DNA of 64,000 bases. Source: Bathynomus jamesi (Eukaryota > Arthropoda > Malacostraca > Isopoda > Cirolanidae). Each line of letters starts with the position of its first letter. Position 1 is the first letter of the stretch. Shown one piece after another: positions 49,880 through 63,902 of the stretch. The translations under genes and the position numbers were made by a program. The stretch covers positions 57,722 to 121,721 of the forward strand of contig JAJOZX010012214.1 in assembly GCA_023014485.1 (NCBI GenBank). Reading direction: 5' to 3'. Below the pieces are notes generated by a model. It saw nothing but the letters and a program-made list of their open reading frames with translations. It was not told the DNA's origin and made no database searches.

Positions 49880-52312
49880 TTAGTTTTCAATGCAGTCAAT
49901 TGAATTCAACTTTTCCTTTGTAATTTAAGAAAATGTAATTTAAGAATTTAATTCAACCTTTTTTTTTGTAAAAGAATTTAATTCAACCTGAATTGACCGG
50001 GTTGCGTCTTTAGTTTAACCTTTTTTCTTGTTCATGTCATTATTGCGTATATAAATATATAGGTGAAATGACATTTTGTTGTTTGTAACCAAAATAGTTT
50101 TTACAATTGTTTGTAACGATTTTGGTAATTATTGTAATGTATACGTGAAAATAATAGTTGTGTAACAATTAATCGATCATGTACCTAATTTATCCTGCTC
50201 TGTACGATCGGGAAATTTACCCGTATGACCGCACATATCCTAAATTTCATTCATTTAATTTTTAATAAAACTTCTACGCAATAAAACAGATGTATTTGTC
50301 TATATGCAAACAAGTTTTCAGACTAGAATATCAAATAATTCAAATTCTATCAACATTCAACGAAAAAGTATAATTTTTCGACTTAACAGGCAAAAAATTA
50401 TTAAACCTTTTAATATTTTTTTTTATTATATAAAAATAATTTTTAATATAAAATTCAATTGAAATTATTAAAAGAAAAGATTGTTCGAAATGCTTCCCTT
50501 TCATTTCAATAACTTTTTTATTCTTGATCGAAATTTATCTATGATTCGATTTACTTTTTTATTTTTTTTAGAATATTATAAAATTGTATTTAGCTCGTGG
50601 AAATGCATAATTGATTCATATTTTTAATTTGTATTTTTTTATTTTTATTTTGCTCAATTAATCATGAGTAACTGTCCTTAAATTGTTATTGTACCATTTG
50701 TAAAGTATCAAACGAAAATTATAGTCAAATTGACATACTACTACAGTATATGGTTGTGAATTTCAGTAGTCGAATTTAATCTGTGTCTCGAAATTATAAA
50801 ATACACACTTTGTACCCAATAAACATAAATACACATTTGACCACAGGTCTATACATCATCCACTACGTAATTCGATTTGTACCTACAACAGTCAATAAAA
50901 ATGCATGCACACTATATATACTATATATACAAACCTCATACTCAAATCATTGAATATCACAATAAAACTATTTCATTACGTAAGTGCCAACTATGCGATT
51001 TAGTCTTAATCATTTTTTTGCATTCATGCATTCATGCATTTTTGCATTCATGCATTTATACAGTTAATTTAACAATCTGTCTCGAAATTATCAGCTACAC
51101 ACTTTATACCTAGTACACAAAAATACACACTAGACCACAGGTCTATACATCATCCATTACGTAATTCTATTTTTACCTACACTAGTCAATAAAAATTAGC
51201 TTATAGCTTGTATGATTTATATTTTTCCCTCTTACCTATTCATTATGAATATAATTTATCCCACAGAAGAAAAAAAATAAAATTTTGTAAAAAATTTTAA
51301 CCATATCATTGTTTGTCTAACTTAATTGGTTGTCTAAATTAATGTATTAATCCTATTAAATGTTTGTCTAAACTAAAGTATTAATCTTTGAATTCCTTTA
51401 TATTATATAATAACTCACTTGTTCTGTATAAAACTTGTAATGTAAAGAAAAATTCGTCACCTAACTTGAATTAGTTAGGATGTTATTTTCTCATTTGTAT
51501 TGTATTAATGGTACCCTATTAAATTATTGTATAAATATCATTTTAAAAGGGGAGAGTAATGTAAAAAGCGAACAATGAACAATAGTTTTATGTTCGAATG
51601 TCCATTTTTACGTTAGAAGCCAAAATCGCAGAAGCGAGTTTTGGGTAAAATTTCGATTTTGTAATAATGACTTATACACTATGACGTCACAAAATAACTT
51701 TATTCCCTTTACGTTCCCACTCTGTGTCTCTAATTCGTTCTTGTAAATCTTCCTAACAATGATTCGTACTATACGTACAAATTCAATAACTATGACGTCA
51801 CATTTTCCCGTCATTAATTTCCCTTCATCATATCTCTAGTATTCAATGTATGAAAATTTATATATCATCATAATAAAAACTGTACACCCTATAGAAGTCA
51901 TTATTTATGTTATGTAGTATAAATATAACTATTATTCGACCATATCCCCGCCCCCATACGTCCATATTTTAGCTTGACCGCTATCCTTTATTAATTTTAT
52001 TACTTATTCATTCATCTACCTATTGTCTACTTATGCCCTATCAACTTATCAGTCTATTTTTACTCGTGTCAATCTATGAAACGCAAAACCTTTGCCTTCG
52101 TTCGGGAACGCGAAAAAACGTTCTCGTATTATTTTTTTCATTTTTATTTTTAATTATTTGACCTCCCGAGGTGAACTCTAGACAATGCTTAGTAAGTTAT
52201 TATCAGAAATTCCACTCATCACAGCATAATTTGAACGCTTTCTAAGATAAAAAAGGTCTCCTTTCGCTTTGATTCGAATTTATAAATTATCATGTGTTAT
52301 GTTATTATAATA

Positions 52313-52723
52313 CAGGGTGGGCCGTAAGTTTCCATACATAGGAAAAATAAACATTTTTTTATGGACAACCATTTTTATTTATATAATATGCTCTACATGG
52401 TTGCCATTGTTTTGAAAACACATTTCAATACGTGTTCCCCACTGTTGATGAACACGCATTAGCACAGTTGACGTTATGCTTGTAATGGCGTTGGTGATAC
52501 GTTCCTTTAGATGATTTATGTCTCGTATCTTTTCCTGATACACCATGGCCTTCAAGTGCCCCCAAAGATAGAAATCAAGGGGGGTGAGATCTGGGGATCT
52601 GGGAGGCCACTCCACAGGACCACGCCGACCAATCCGAGCATCCGGAAACTGCTGATCCAAATACCGACGCACGTGAACCATAATTTAAATTTTCCTATGT
52701 ATAGAAACTTACGGCCCACCCTG
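52313..52723 (-). mobile_element. Deleted mariner-type element, unit 10
   Basis: 411 bp, intact ends, TA-flanked. Confidence 0.94.
52379..52681 (-). pseudogene. Transposase fragment, unit 10
   Basis: 100 codons, A at residue 45, identical to the unit 4 and 6 copies. Confidence 0.88.
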
Positions 52724-54003
52724 TATACTGTATTGTTTCTCTGCCTGGCCACTAGTTCGTTATCGGCTTACGTCACATAGTTATCCCCGTTCTCATTACT
52801 TGTACTTACTATTTCTACCTAACTGTCATTCAAATTCCGTATTACTTATGTATTACGTTATCATAAATATCGTATTTTCCTCCGCTTTCCTCATCGCTGG
52901 CTAATTAGACTTTCAAACTCTGATAACCAACCAGGTTCTAATATTATTTAACATAATTTGGCGTAATTATTGTTAACTATAAATATATAACATTGTTGTT
53001 AATCCCCTTTAAATTATAGAACAACGATTAACTCCCCTTCATTTATCAATGGTATCACCTATTTAGATTATTTCAGTAGTAGATATGTCAATTAACAATT
53101 TGCTAAAATTGTAATTAAATGTAATCCTTTAATATAATGTAATTGATGTAATGTACTTTAATGAAACTGTAATGAACAATAACTTGTAATGTACTTCAGT
53201 GAAACTAATTAAATGTAATGATTTAATTTATAATGTAAGAATGTACTTTAATGGAATTGTAATTAAAACAATAATAAGTGAATATGAATTAATTGGTAGT
53301 TGTAATCCATAATTGTAATCGTAATTGTAATGAACCAAAATTAATACGTACTCAGTCATGTACTCAAAATTGTGCTTATGTGCTAATACGAAATAATATC
53401 GCCTCAATAATTGTCGAATCGGCGATACTACTGTTCTTTTTTATTTTTATATTTTTTATTCTTTTTAGTTGAAATCATGTGTTTAAAAAGGGGGGAAACT
53501 TAACCTTCGATTGTCTCCCCCAAACATTAGACTATATTATGCATGTACCATCTTCATTTACGACACTTCTAGATTAATCTTCATTATTAGAGCTCTTCTC
53601 ATTAGAGAGCTTCTCATTAGACTTCTTCAGATTAGCACTTCGTCGGGAGGGGGCAGAAGCCCCTTGCCTCCTTAACTTAAGTATTTTTAGATTCCGGCCT
53701 GAGCCATGGTCGAAAGAGGTCGAACCTCTACCCCTTGTAATTCAGAGTACCAACTGTAATTTTTAAGAAGTAAACCACCCTTTTAAGAAGTTTTTATCTT
53801 TTTCCTTCGAGCCGTGCTCGCTTCAGAACTTAGTCAGAAAAGTCGATAATTATAAAAGAAAAGAATTAACAGAGTGTCGACCCCCTAAGGCGACCGAAAA
53901 GAATTATAGAAAAGTATAAAGAAGAAACATCCGTTGCAGCCTCCTAACTAGAACCCCCTTCGAATCCGAACCGACAAAGGGCCATAAAGGGGGGGTTAAC
54001 AAG

Positions 54004-54490
54004 TGGCGACCCTGCCAGGATAAGAAGAAGAAGATTTTTAAGAAGAAGAAGAAGATTATTAAGAAGAGGATTCTTCCAAGCTGGCGACCTACTACCAGGA
54101 TAAAAATCAAGACGACTCCATAGGGACATAGAAGAAGATATGGGGTCTAACATTGTGGAGACCCTTTACCAGGATAATAAGAAGATTACTTTAAGAAGAT
54201 TTTTAAGAAGAGGCCACTCTTTGGCCAAGATAGAAATTACCCTGCATCAGGATAACAAGATTATTTTAAGAAGAAGAAGATTTTAAGAAGAGGCCACTCT
54301 TTGGCCAAGATAGAAATTACCCTGCATCAGGATAATAAGAAGATTACTTTAAGAAGATTTTTAAGAAGAGGCCACTCTTTGGCCAAGATAGAAATTACCC
54401 TGCATCAGGATAACAAGATTATTTTAAGAAGAAGATTTTAAGAAGAGGCCACTCTTTGGCCAAGATAGAAATTACCCTGCATCAGGATAA
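54004..54490 (+). repeat. Primer-binding-site repeat block, unit 10
   Basis: A full set of modules, same length as unit 4. Confidence 0.85.
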
Positions 54491-55075
54491 AACCAGTCGA
54501 CCGGCGTGTCACGACTTCTAGTTCGTAACATCCACCCTTGACCGGTGTGTCACGACTCCAAGTTCTTCACGCCTAGTTTTCACCCAGGAACAAGTAGCCA
54601 GCAAGACGTCTTCAGGACACGTCTCTGAGGATTTCGCCCGTAGAAATGTGGTTAAGTACATTTTGTTTTTTTAAGAAATTTATAAACACTTGAAAAAAAA
54701 TCAGTACTATTAACAGTTAATATTTAGTATGGAGCCAGAATTTAACACAAAACACAGTGAACATTTCAGACACCAGTGATACATTTTTTTTTAGTGAAAT
54801 AGAAATTGTAACACAGAGTTAATTGTAACAAAGTTAATTGTAACAAAGTTAATTGTAACAGAGTTAATTTCAGAGAGAATTTGAGTTAATTTCACTGTTA
54901 TATTCAATATAGAATAATTTTATTTTATGTACCTTCCCGTACATTAGAATGAAATGTTTACATTTTTTATTTTTTGTTTGCAAATTTTTTTTCCAATTAC
55001 TGAATTGAATTGACTTGCAAATTAAGAGAGAGAGAGTTTAGAGAGTTTAGAGAGAGTTTAGAGATTTATAGGAAT

Positions 55076-55551
55076 ACTTGAAGCAGGTTCAAGTTAGACA
55101 GCCCATTTTCAGTTTCAAGATACTACTTGATAGGAGTTCAAGTCAGTTTCATTTTCAGTTCAGAATACTTGATAAGAGGTCAAGTCAGAAGGTTGCGCCA
55201 AAACGGCCAACCGCCCCAGAGATTTATAGAGATACTTGATAAGAGTTCAAGTCAATAGGTTGCATCTAAGAGGGACAACCGCCCCAGAGATTTCAGTTAT
55301 ATTCGAAGTCAGAGTTAGATTCGAAGTCAGAGTTAGATTCGAAGTCAGAGTTAGATTCGAAGTCAGAGAGATTTATATTCGAAGTCAGAGAGATTTATAT
55401 TCGAAGTCAGAGAGATTTATATTCGAAGTCAGAGAGATTTATATTCGAAGTCAGAGAGATTATATTCGAAGTCAGAGAGTTTATTTCAAGTCAGAGTTTT
55501 ACTTGAAGTCAGAGTGATTTATTCCAAGTCATTTTTATTTCAAGTCCCAAG
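55076..55551 (+). repeat. Hairpin array (55076-55285) and minisatellite (55297-55551), unit 10
   Basis: Nine cores. One spacer is a base short ('agagattata'). Confidence 0.83.
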
Positions 55552-57985
55552 TTAGTTTTCAATGCAGTCAATTGAATTCAACTTTTCCTTTGTAATTTAA
55601 GAAAATGTAATTTAAGAATTTAATTCAACCTTTTTTTTTGTAAAAGAATTTAATTCAACCTGAATTGACCGGGTTGCGTCTTTAGTTTAACCTTTTTTCT
55701 TGTTCATGTCATTATTGCGTATATAAATATATAGGTGAAATGACATTTTGTTGTTTGTAACCAAAATAGTTTTTACAATTGTTTGTAACGATTTTGGTAA
55801 TTATTGTAATGTATACGTGAAAATAATAGTTGTGTAACAATTAATCGATCATGTACCTAATTTATCCTGCTCTGTACGATCGGGAAATTTACCCGTATGA
55901 CCGCACATATCCTAAATTTCATTCATTTAATTTTTAATAAAACTTCTACGCAATAAAACAGATGTATTTGTCTATATGCAAACAAGTTTTCAGACTAGAA
56001 TATCAAATAATTCAAATTCTATCAACATTCAACGAAAAAGTATAATTTTTCGACTTAACAGGCAAAAAATTATTAAACCTTTTAATATTTTTTTTTATTA
56101 TATAAAAATAATTTTTAATATAAAATTCAATTGAAATTATTAAAAGAAAAGATTGTTCGAAATGCTTCCCTTTCATTTCAATAACTTTTTTATTCTTGAT
56201 CGAAATTTATCTATGATTCGATTTACTTTCTTTTATTTTTTTTAGAATATTATAAAATTGTATTTAGCTCGTGGAAATGCATAATTGATTCATATTTTTA
56301 ATTTGTATTTTTTTATTTTTATTTTGCTCAATTAATCATGAGTAACTGTCCTTAAATTGTTATTGTACCATTTGTAAAGTATCAAACGAAAATTATAGTC
56401 AAATTGACATACTACTACAGTATATGGTTGTGAATTTCAGTAGTCGAATTTAATCTGTGTCTCGAAATTATAAAATACACACTTTGTACCCAATAAACAT
56501 ATATACACATTTGACCACAGGTCTATACATCATCCACTACGTAATTCGATTTGTACCTACAACAGTCAATAAAAATGCATGCACACTATATATACTATAT
56601 ATACAAACCTCATACTCAAATCATTGAATATCACAATAAAACTATTTCATTACGTAAGTGCCAACTATGCGATTTAGTCTTAATCATTTTTTTGCATTCA
56701 TGCATTCATGCATTTTTGCATTCATGCATTTATACAGTTAATTTAACAATCTGTCTCGAAATTATCAGCTACACACTTTATACCTAGTACACAAAAATAC
56801 ACACTAGACCACAGGTCTATACATTATCCATTACGTAATTCTATTTTTACCTACACTAGTCAATAAAAATTAGCTTATAGCTTGTATGATTTATATTTTT
56901 CCCTCTTACCTATTCATTATGAATATAATTTATCCCACAGAAGAAAAAAAATAAAATTTTGTAAAAAATTTTAACCATATCATTGTTTGTCTAACTTAAT
57001 TGGTTGTCTAAATTAATGTATTAATCCTATTAAATGTTTGTCTAAACTAAAGTATTAATCTTTGAATTCCTTTATATTATATAATAACTCACTTGTTCTG
57101 TATAAAACTTGTAATGTAAAGAAAAATTCGTCACCTAACTTGAATTAGTTAGGATGTTATTTTCTCATTTGTATTGTATTAATGGTACCCTATTAAATTA
57201 TTGTATAAATATCATTTTAAAAGGGGAGAGTAATGTAAAAAGCGAACAATGAACAATAGTTTTATGTTCGAATGTCCATTTTTACGTTAGAAGCCAAAAT
57301 CGCAGAAGCGAGTTTTGGGTAAAATTTCGATTTTGTAATAATGACTTATACACTATGACGTCACAAAATAACTTTATTCCCTTTACGTTCCCACTCTGTG
57401 TCTCTAATTCGTTCTTGTAAATCTTCCTAACAATGATTCGTACTATACGTACAAATTCAATAACTATGACGTCACATTTTCCCGTCATTAATTTCCCTTC
57501 ATCATATCTCTAGTATTCAATGTATGAAAATTTATATATCATCATAATAAAAACTGTACACCCTATAGAAGTCATTATTTATGTTATGTAGTATAAATAT
57601 AACTATTATTCGACCATATCCCCGCCCCCATACGTCCATATTTTAGCTTGACCGCTATCCTTTATTAATTTTATTACTTATTCATTCATCTACCTATTGT
57701 CTACTTATGCCCTATCAACTTATCAGTCTATTTTTACTCGTGTCAATCTATGAAACGCAAAACCTTGCCTTCGTTCGGGAACGCGAAAAAACGTTCTCGT
57801 ATTATTTTTTTCATTTTTATTTTTAATTATTTGACCTCCCGAGGTGAACTCTAGACAATGCTTAGTAAGTTATTATCAGAAATTCCACTCATCACAGCAT
57901 AATTTGAACGCTTCTAAGATAAAAAAGGTCTCCTTTCGCTTTGATTCGAATTTATAACATTATCATGTGTTATGTTATTATAATA

Positions 57986-58396
57986 CAGGGTGGGCCGTAA
58001 GTTTCCATACATAGGAAAAATAAACATTTTTTTATGGACAACCATTTTTATTTATATAATATGCTCTACATGGTTGCCATTGTTTTGAAAACACATTTCA
58101 ATACGTGTTCCCCACTGTTGATGAACACGCATTAGCACAGTTGACGTTATGCTTGTAATGGCGTTGGTGATACGTTCCTTTAGATGATTTATGTCTCGTA
58201 TCTTTTCCTGATACACCATGGCCTTCAAGCGCCCCCAAAGATAGAAATCAAGGGGGGTGAGATCTGGGGATCTGGGAGGCCACTCCACAGGACCACGCCG
58301 ACCAATCCGAGCATCCGGAAACTGCTGATCCAAATACCGACGCACGTGAACCATAATTTAAATTTTCCTATGTATAGAAACTTACGGCCCACCCTG
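57986..58396 (-). mobile_element. Deleted mariner-type element, unit 11
   Basis: 411 bp, intact ends, TA-flanked. Confidence 0.94.
58052..58354 (-). pseudogene. Transposase fragment, unit 11
   Basis: 100 codons. A private change gives R instead of H at residue 42; residue 45 is A. Confidence 0.88.
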
Positions 58397-59679
58397 TATA
58401 CTGTATTGTTTCTCTGCCTGGCCACTAGTTCGTTATCGGCTTACGTCACATAGTTATCCCCGTTCTCATTACTTGTACTTACTATTTCTACCTAACTGTC
58501 ATTCAAATTCCGTATTACTTATGTATTACGTTATCATAAATATCGTATTTTCCTCCGCTTTCCTCATCGCTGGCTAATTAGACTTTCAAACTCTGATAAC
58601 CAACCAGGTTCTAATATTATTTAACATAATTTGGCGTAATTATTGTTAACTATAAATATATAACATTGTTGTTAATCCCCTTTAAATTATAGAACAACGA
58701 TTAACTCCCCTTCATTTATCAATGGTATCACCTATTTAGATTATTTCAGTAGTAGATATGTCAATTAACAATTTGCTAAAATTGTAATTAAATGTAATCC
58801 TTTAATATAATGTAATTGATGTAATGTACTTTAATGAAACTGTAATGAACAATAACTTGTAATGTACTTCAGTGAAACTAATTAAATGTAATGATTTAAT
58901 TTATAATGTAAGAATGTACTTTAATGGAATTGTAATTAAAACAATAATAAGTGAATATGAATTAATTGGTAGTTGTAATCCATAATTGTAATCGTAATTG
59001 TAATGAACCAAAATTAATACGTACTCAGTCAGTCATGTACTCAAAATTGTGCTTATGTGCTAATACGAAATAATATCGCCTCAATAATTGTCGAATCGGC
59101 GATACTACTGTTCTTTTTTATTTTTATATTTTTTATTCTTTTTAGTTGAAATCATGTGTTTAAAAAGGGGGGAAACTTAACCTTCGATTGTCTCCCCCAA
59201 ACATTAGACTATATTATGCATGTACCATCTTCATTTACGACACTTCTAGATTAATCTTCATTATTAGAGCTCTTCTCATTAGAGAGCTTCTCATTAGACT
59301 TCTTCAGATTAGCACTTCGTCGGGAGGGGGCAGAAGCCCCTTGCCTCCTTAACTTAAGTATTTTTAGATTCCGGCCTGAGCCATGGTCGAAAGAGGTCGA
59401 ACCTCTACCCCTTGTAATTCAGAGTACCAACTGTAATTTTTAAGAAGTAAACCACCCTTTTAAGAAGTTTTTATCTTTTTCCTTCGAGCCGTGCTCGCTT
59501 CAGAACTTAGTCAGAAAAGTCGATAATTATAAAAGAAAAGAAATAACAGAGTGTCGACCCCCTAAGGCGACCGAAAAGAATTATAGAAAAGTATAAAGAA
59601 GAAACATCCGTTGCAGCCTCCTAACTAGAACCCCCTTCGAATCCGAACCGACAAAGGGCCATAAAGGGGGGTTAACAAG

Positions 59680-60011
59680 TGGCGACCCTGCCAGGATAAG
59701 AAGAAGAAGATTTTTAAGAAGAAGAAGAAGATTATTAAGAAGAGGATTCTTCCAAGCTGGCGACCTACTACCAGGATAAAAATCAAGACGACTCCATAGG
59801 GACATAGAAGAAGATATGGGGTCTAACATTGTGGAGACCCTTTACCAGGATAATAAGAAGATTACTTTAAGAAGATTTTTAAGAAGAGGCCACTCTTTGG
59901 CCAAGATAGAAATTACCCTGCATCAGGATAACAAGATTATTTTAAGAAGAAGAAGATTTTAAGAAGAGGCCACTCTTTGGCCAAGATAGAAATTACCCTG
60001 CATCAGGATAA
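59680..60011 (+). repeat. Primer-binding-site repeat block, unit 11 (contracted)
   Basis: Two of the four GGCC-stem modules are absent, with no scar. This is what misalignment of one module pair on the next would leave. Confidence 0.85.
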
Positions 60012-60603
60012 AACCAGTCGACCGGCGTGTCACGACTTCTAGTTCGTAACATCCACCCTTGACCGGTGTGTCACGACTCCAAGTTCTTCACGCCTAGTTT
60101 TCACCCAGGAACAAGTAGCCAGCAAGACGTCTTCAGGACACGTCTCTGAGGATTTCGCCCGTAGAAATGTGGTTAAGTACATTTTGTTTTTTTAAGAAAT
60201 TTATAAACACTTGAAAAAAAATCAGTACTATTAACAGTTAATATTTAGTATGGAGCCAGAATTTAACACAAAACAGAGTGAACATTTCAGACACCAGTGA
60301 TACATTTTTTTTTAGTGAAATAGAAATTGTAACACAGAGTTAATTGTAACAAAGTTAATTGTAACAAAGTTAATTGTAACAGAGTTAATTTCAGAGAGAA
60401 TTTGAGTTAATTTCACTGTTACAGTATATTCAATATAGAATAATTTTATTTTATGTACCTTCCCGTACATTAGAATGAAATGTTTACATTTTTTATTCTT
60501 TTTGTTTGCAAATTTTTTTTCCAATTACTGAATTGAATTGACTTGCAAATTAAGTGAGAGAGAGTTTAGAGAGTTTAGAGAGAGTTTAGAGATTTATAGG
60601 AAT

Positions 60604-61058
60604 ACTTGAAGCAGGTTCAAGTTAGACAGCCCATTTTCAGTTTCAAGATACTACTTGATAGGAGTTCAAGTCAGTTTCATTTTCAGTTCAGAATACTTGA
60701 TAAGAGGTCAAGTCAGAAGGTTGCGCCAAAACGGCCAACCGCCCCAGAGATTTATAGAGATACTTGATAAGAGTTCAAGTCAATAGGTTGCATCTAAGAG
60801 GGACAACCGCCCCAGAGATTTCAGTTATATTCGAAGTCAGAGTTAGATTCGAAGTCAGAGTTAGATTCGAAGTCAGAGTTAGATTCGAAGTCAGAGAGAT
60901 TTATATTCGAAGTCAGAGAGATTTATATTCGAAGTCAGAGAGATTTATATTCGAAGTCAGAGAGATTTATATTCGATGTCAGAGAGTTAATTTCAAGTCA
61001 GAGTTTTACTTGAAGTCAGAGTGATTTATTCCAAGTCATTTTTATTTCAAGTCCCAAG
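60604..61058 (+). repeat. Hairpin array (60604-60813) and minisatellite (60825-61058), unit 11
   Basis: Seven cores plus TTCGATGTCAG as the last, the same variant that opens the window. Confidence 0.82.
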
Positions 61059-63491
61059 TTAGTTTTCAATGCAGTCAATTGAATTCAACTTTTCCTTTGT
61101 AATTTAAGAAAATGTAATTTAAGAATTTAATTCAACCTTTTTTTTTGTAAAAGAATTTAATTCAACCTGAATTGACCGGGTTGCGTCTTTAGTTTAACCT
61201 TTTTTCTTGTTCATGTCATTATTGCGTATATAAATATATAGGTGAAATGACATTTTGTTGTTTGTAACCAAAATAGTTTTTACAATTGTTTGTAACGATT
61301 TTGGTAATTATTGTAATGTATACGTGAAAATAATAGTTGTGTAACAATTAATCGATCATGTACCTAATTTATCCTACTCTGTACGATCGGGAAATTTACC
61401 CGTATGACCGCACATATCCTAAATTTCATTCATTTAATTTTTAATAAAACTTCTACGCAATAAAAAGATGTATTTGTCTATATGCAAACAAGTTTTCAGA
61501 CTAGAATATCAAATAATTCAAATTCTATCAACATTCAACGAAAAAGTATAATTTTTCGACTTAACAGGCAAAAAATTATTAAACCTTTTAATATTTTTTT
61601 TTATTATATAAAAATAATTTTTAATATAAAATTCAATTGAAATTATTAAAAGAAAAGATTGTTCGAAATGCTTCCCTTTCATTTCAATAACTTTTTATTC
61701 TTGATCGAAATTTATCTATGATTCGATTTACTTTCTTTTATTTTTTTTAGAATATTATAAAATTGTATTTAGCTCGTGGAAATGCATAATTGATTCATAT
61801 TTTTAATTTGTATTTTTTTATTTTTATTTTGCTCAATTAATCATGAGTAACTGTCCTTAAATTGTTATTGTACCATTTGTAAAGTATCAAACGAAAATTA
61901 TAGTCAAATTGACATACTACTACAGTATATGGTTGTGAATTTCAGTAGTCGAATTTAATCTGTGTCTCGAAATTATAAAATACACACTTTGTACCCAATA
62001 AACATATATACACATTTGACCACAGGTCTATACATCATCCACTACGTAATTCGATTTGTACCTACAACAGTCAATAAAAATGCATGCACACTATATATAC
62101 TATATATACAAACCTCATACTCAAATCATTGAATATCACAATAAAACTATTTCATTACGTAAGTGCCAACTATGCGATATAGTCTTAATCATTTTTTTGC
62201 ATTCATGCATTCATGCATTTTTGCATTCATGCATTTATACAGTTAATTTAACAATCTGTCTCGAAATTATCAGCTACACACTTTATACCTAGTACACAAA
62301 AATACACACTAGACCACAGGTCTATACATTATCCATTACGTAATTCTATTTTTACCTACACTAGTCAATAAAAATTAGCTTATAGCTTGTATGATTTATA
62401 TTTTTCCCTCTTACCTATTCATTATGAATATAATTTATCCCACAGAAGAAAAAAAATAAAATTTTGTAAAAAAATTTTAACCATATCATTGTTTGTCTAA
62501 CTTAATTGGTTGTCTAAATTAATGTATTAATCCTATTAAATGTTTGTCTAAACTAAAGTATTAATCTTTGAATTCCTTTATATTATATAATAACTCACTT
62601 GTTCTGTATAAAACTTGTAATGTAAAGAAAAATTCGTCACCTAACTTGAATTAGTTAGGATGTTATTTTCTCATTTGTATTGTATTAATGGTACCCTATT
62701 AAATTATTGTATAAATATCATTTTAAAAGGGGAGAGTAATGTAAAAAGCGAACAATGAACAATAGTTTTATGTTCGAATGTCCATTTTTACGTTAGAAGC
62801 CAAAATCGCAGAAGCGAGTTTTGGGTAAAATTTCGATTTTGTAATAATGACTTATACACTATGACGTCACAAAATAACTTTATTCCCTTTACGTTCCCAC
62901 TCTGTGTCTCTAATTCGTTCTTGTAAATCTTCCTAACAATGATTCGTACTATACGTACAAATTCAATAACTATGACGTCACATTTTCCCGTCATTAATTT
63001 CCCTTCATCATATCTCTAGTATTCAATGTATGAAAATTTATATATCATCATAATAAAAACTGTACACCCTATAGAAGTCATTATTTATGTTATGTAGTAT
63101 AATATAACTATTATTCGACCATATCCCCGCCCCCATACGTCCATATTTTAGCTTGACCGCTATCCTTTATTAATTTTATTACTTATTCATTCATCTACCT
63201 ATTGTCTACTTATGCCCTATCAACTTATCAGTCTATTTTTACTCGTGTCAATCTATGAAACGCAAAACCTTTGCCTTCGTTCGGGAACGCGAAAAAACGT
63301 TCTCGTATTATTTTTTTCATTTTTATTTTTAATTATTTGACCTCCCGAGGTGAACTCTAGACAATGCTTAGTAAGTTATTATCAGAAATTCCACTCATCA
63401 CAGCATAATTTGAACGCTTCTAAGATAAAAAAGGTCTCCTTTCGCGTTGATTCGAATTTATAACATTATCATGTGTTATGTTATTATAATA

Positions 63492-63902
63492 CAGGGTGGG
63501 CCGTAAGTTTCCATACATAGGAAAAATAAACATTTTTTTATGGACAACCATTTTTATTTATATAATATGCTCTACATTGTTGCCATTGTTTTGAAAACAC
63601 ATTTCAATACGTATTCCCCACTGTTGATGAACACGCATTAGCACAGTTGACGTTATGCTTGTAATGGCGTTGGTGATACGTTCCTTTAGATGATTTATGT
63701 CTCGTATCTTTTCCTGATACACCATGGCCTTCAAGTGCCCCCAAAGATAGAAATCAAGGGGGGTGAGATCTGGGGATCTGGGAGGCCACTCCACAGGACC
63801 ACGCCGACCAATCCGAGCATCCGGAAACTGCTGATCCAAATACCGACGCACGTGAACCATAATTTAAATTTTCCTATGTATAGAAACTTACGGCCCACCC
63901 TG
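63492..63902 (-). mobile_element. Deleted mariner-type element, unit 12
   Basis: 411 bp, intact ends, TA-flanked. This is the last feature before the window end. Confidence 0.94.
63558..63860 (-). pseudogene. Transposase fragment, unit 12
   Basis: 100 codons, A at residue 45, with private changes T83I and H95N. Confidence 0.88.

Larger units (their letters stand above)
45885..51559 (+). repeat. Tandem unit 9 (5675 bp)
   Basis: A complete unit. It has several one-base losses around the left end of the mariner relic (46570-46760) and an irregular minisatellite copy near 49763. The rest follows the consensus. Confidence 0.97.
51560..54001 (+). repeat. LTR-like block, unit 10
   Basis: Borders are intact. 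The first TGACGTCA is at 51682 and TATAAATA at 51918-51925. Confidence 0.6.
51560..57233 (+). repeat. Tandem unit 10 (5674 bp)
   Basis: A complete unit close to consensus. Near its right end it has 'aaacatatatacac' (about 56495) and 'ctatacattatcc' (about 56819). Both are shared with unit 11 but not with most other units. Confidence 0.97.
57234..59677 (+). repeat. LTR-like block, unit 11
   Basis: Borders are intact. The first TGACGTCA is at 57356 and TATAAATA at 57592-57599. A CAGT duplication lies near 59028. Confidence 0.6.
57234..62739 (+). repeat. Tandem unit 11 (5506 bp, contracted)
   Basis: A complete unit in which two of the four GGCCACTCTTTGGCC-type repeats are missing (59680-60011). 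A four-base duplication ('cagtcagtcatg') lies near 59028 and a 'cagta' insertion near 60420. Two base changes, near 60273 and 60555, are shared with unit 8. Confidence 0.97.
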
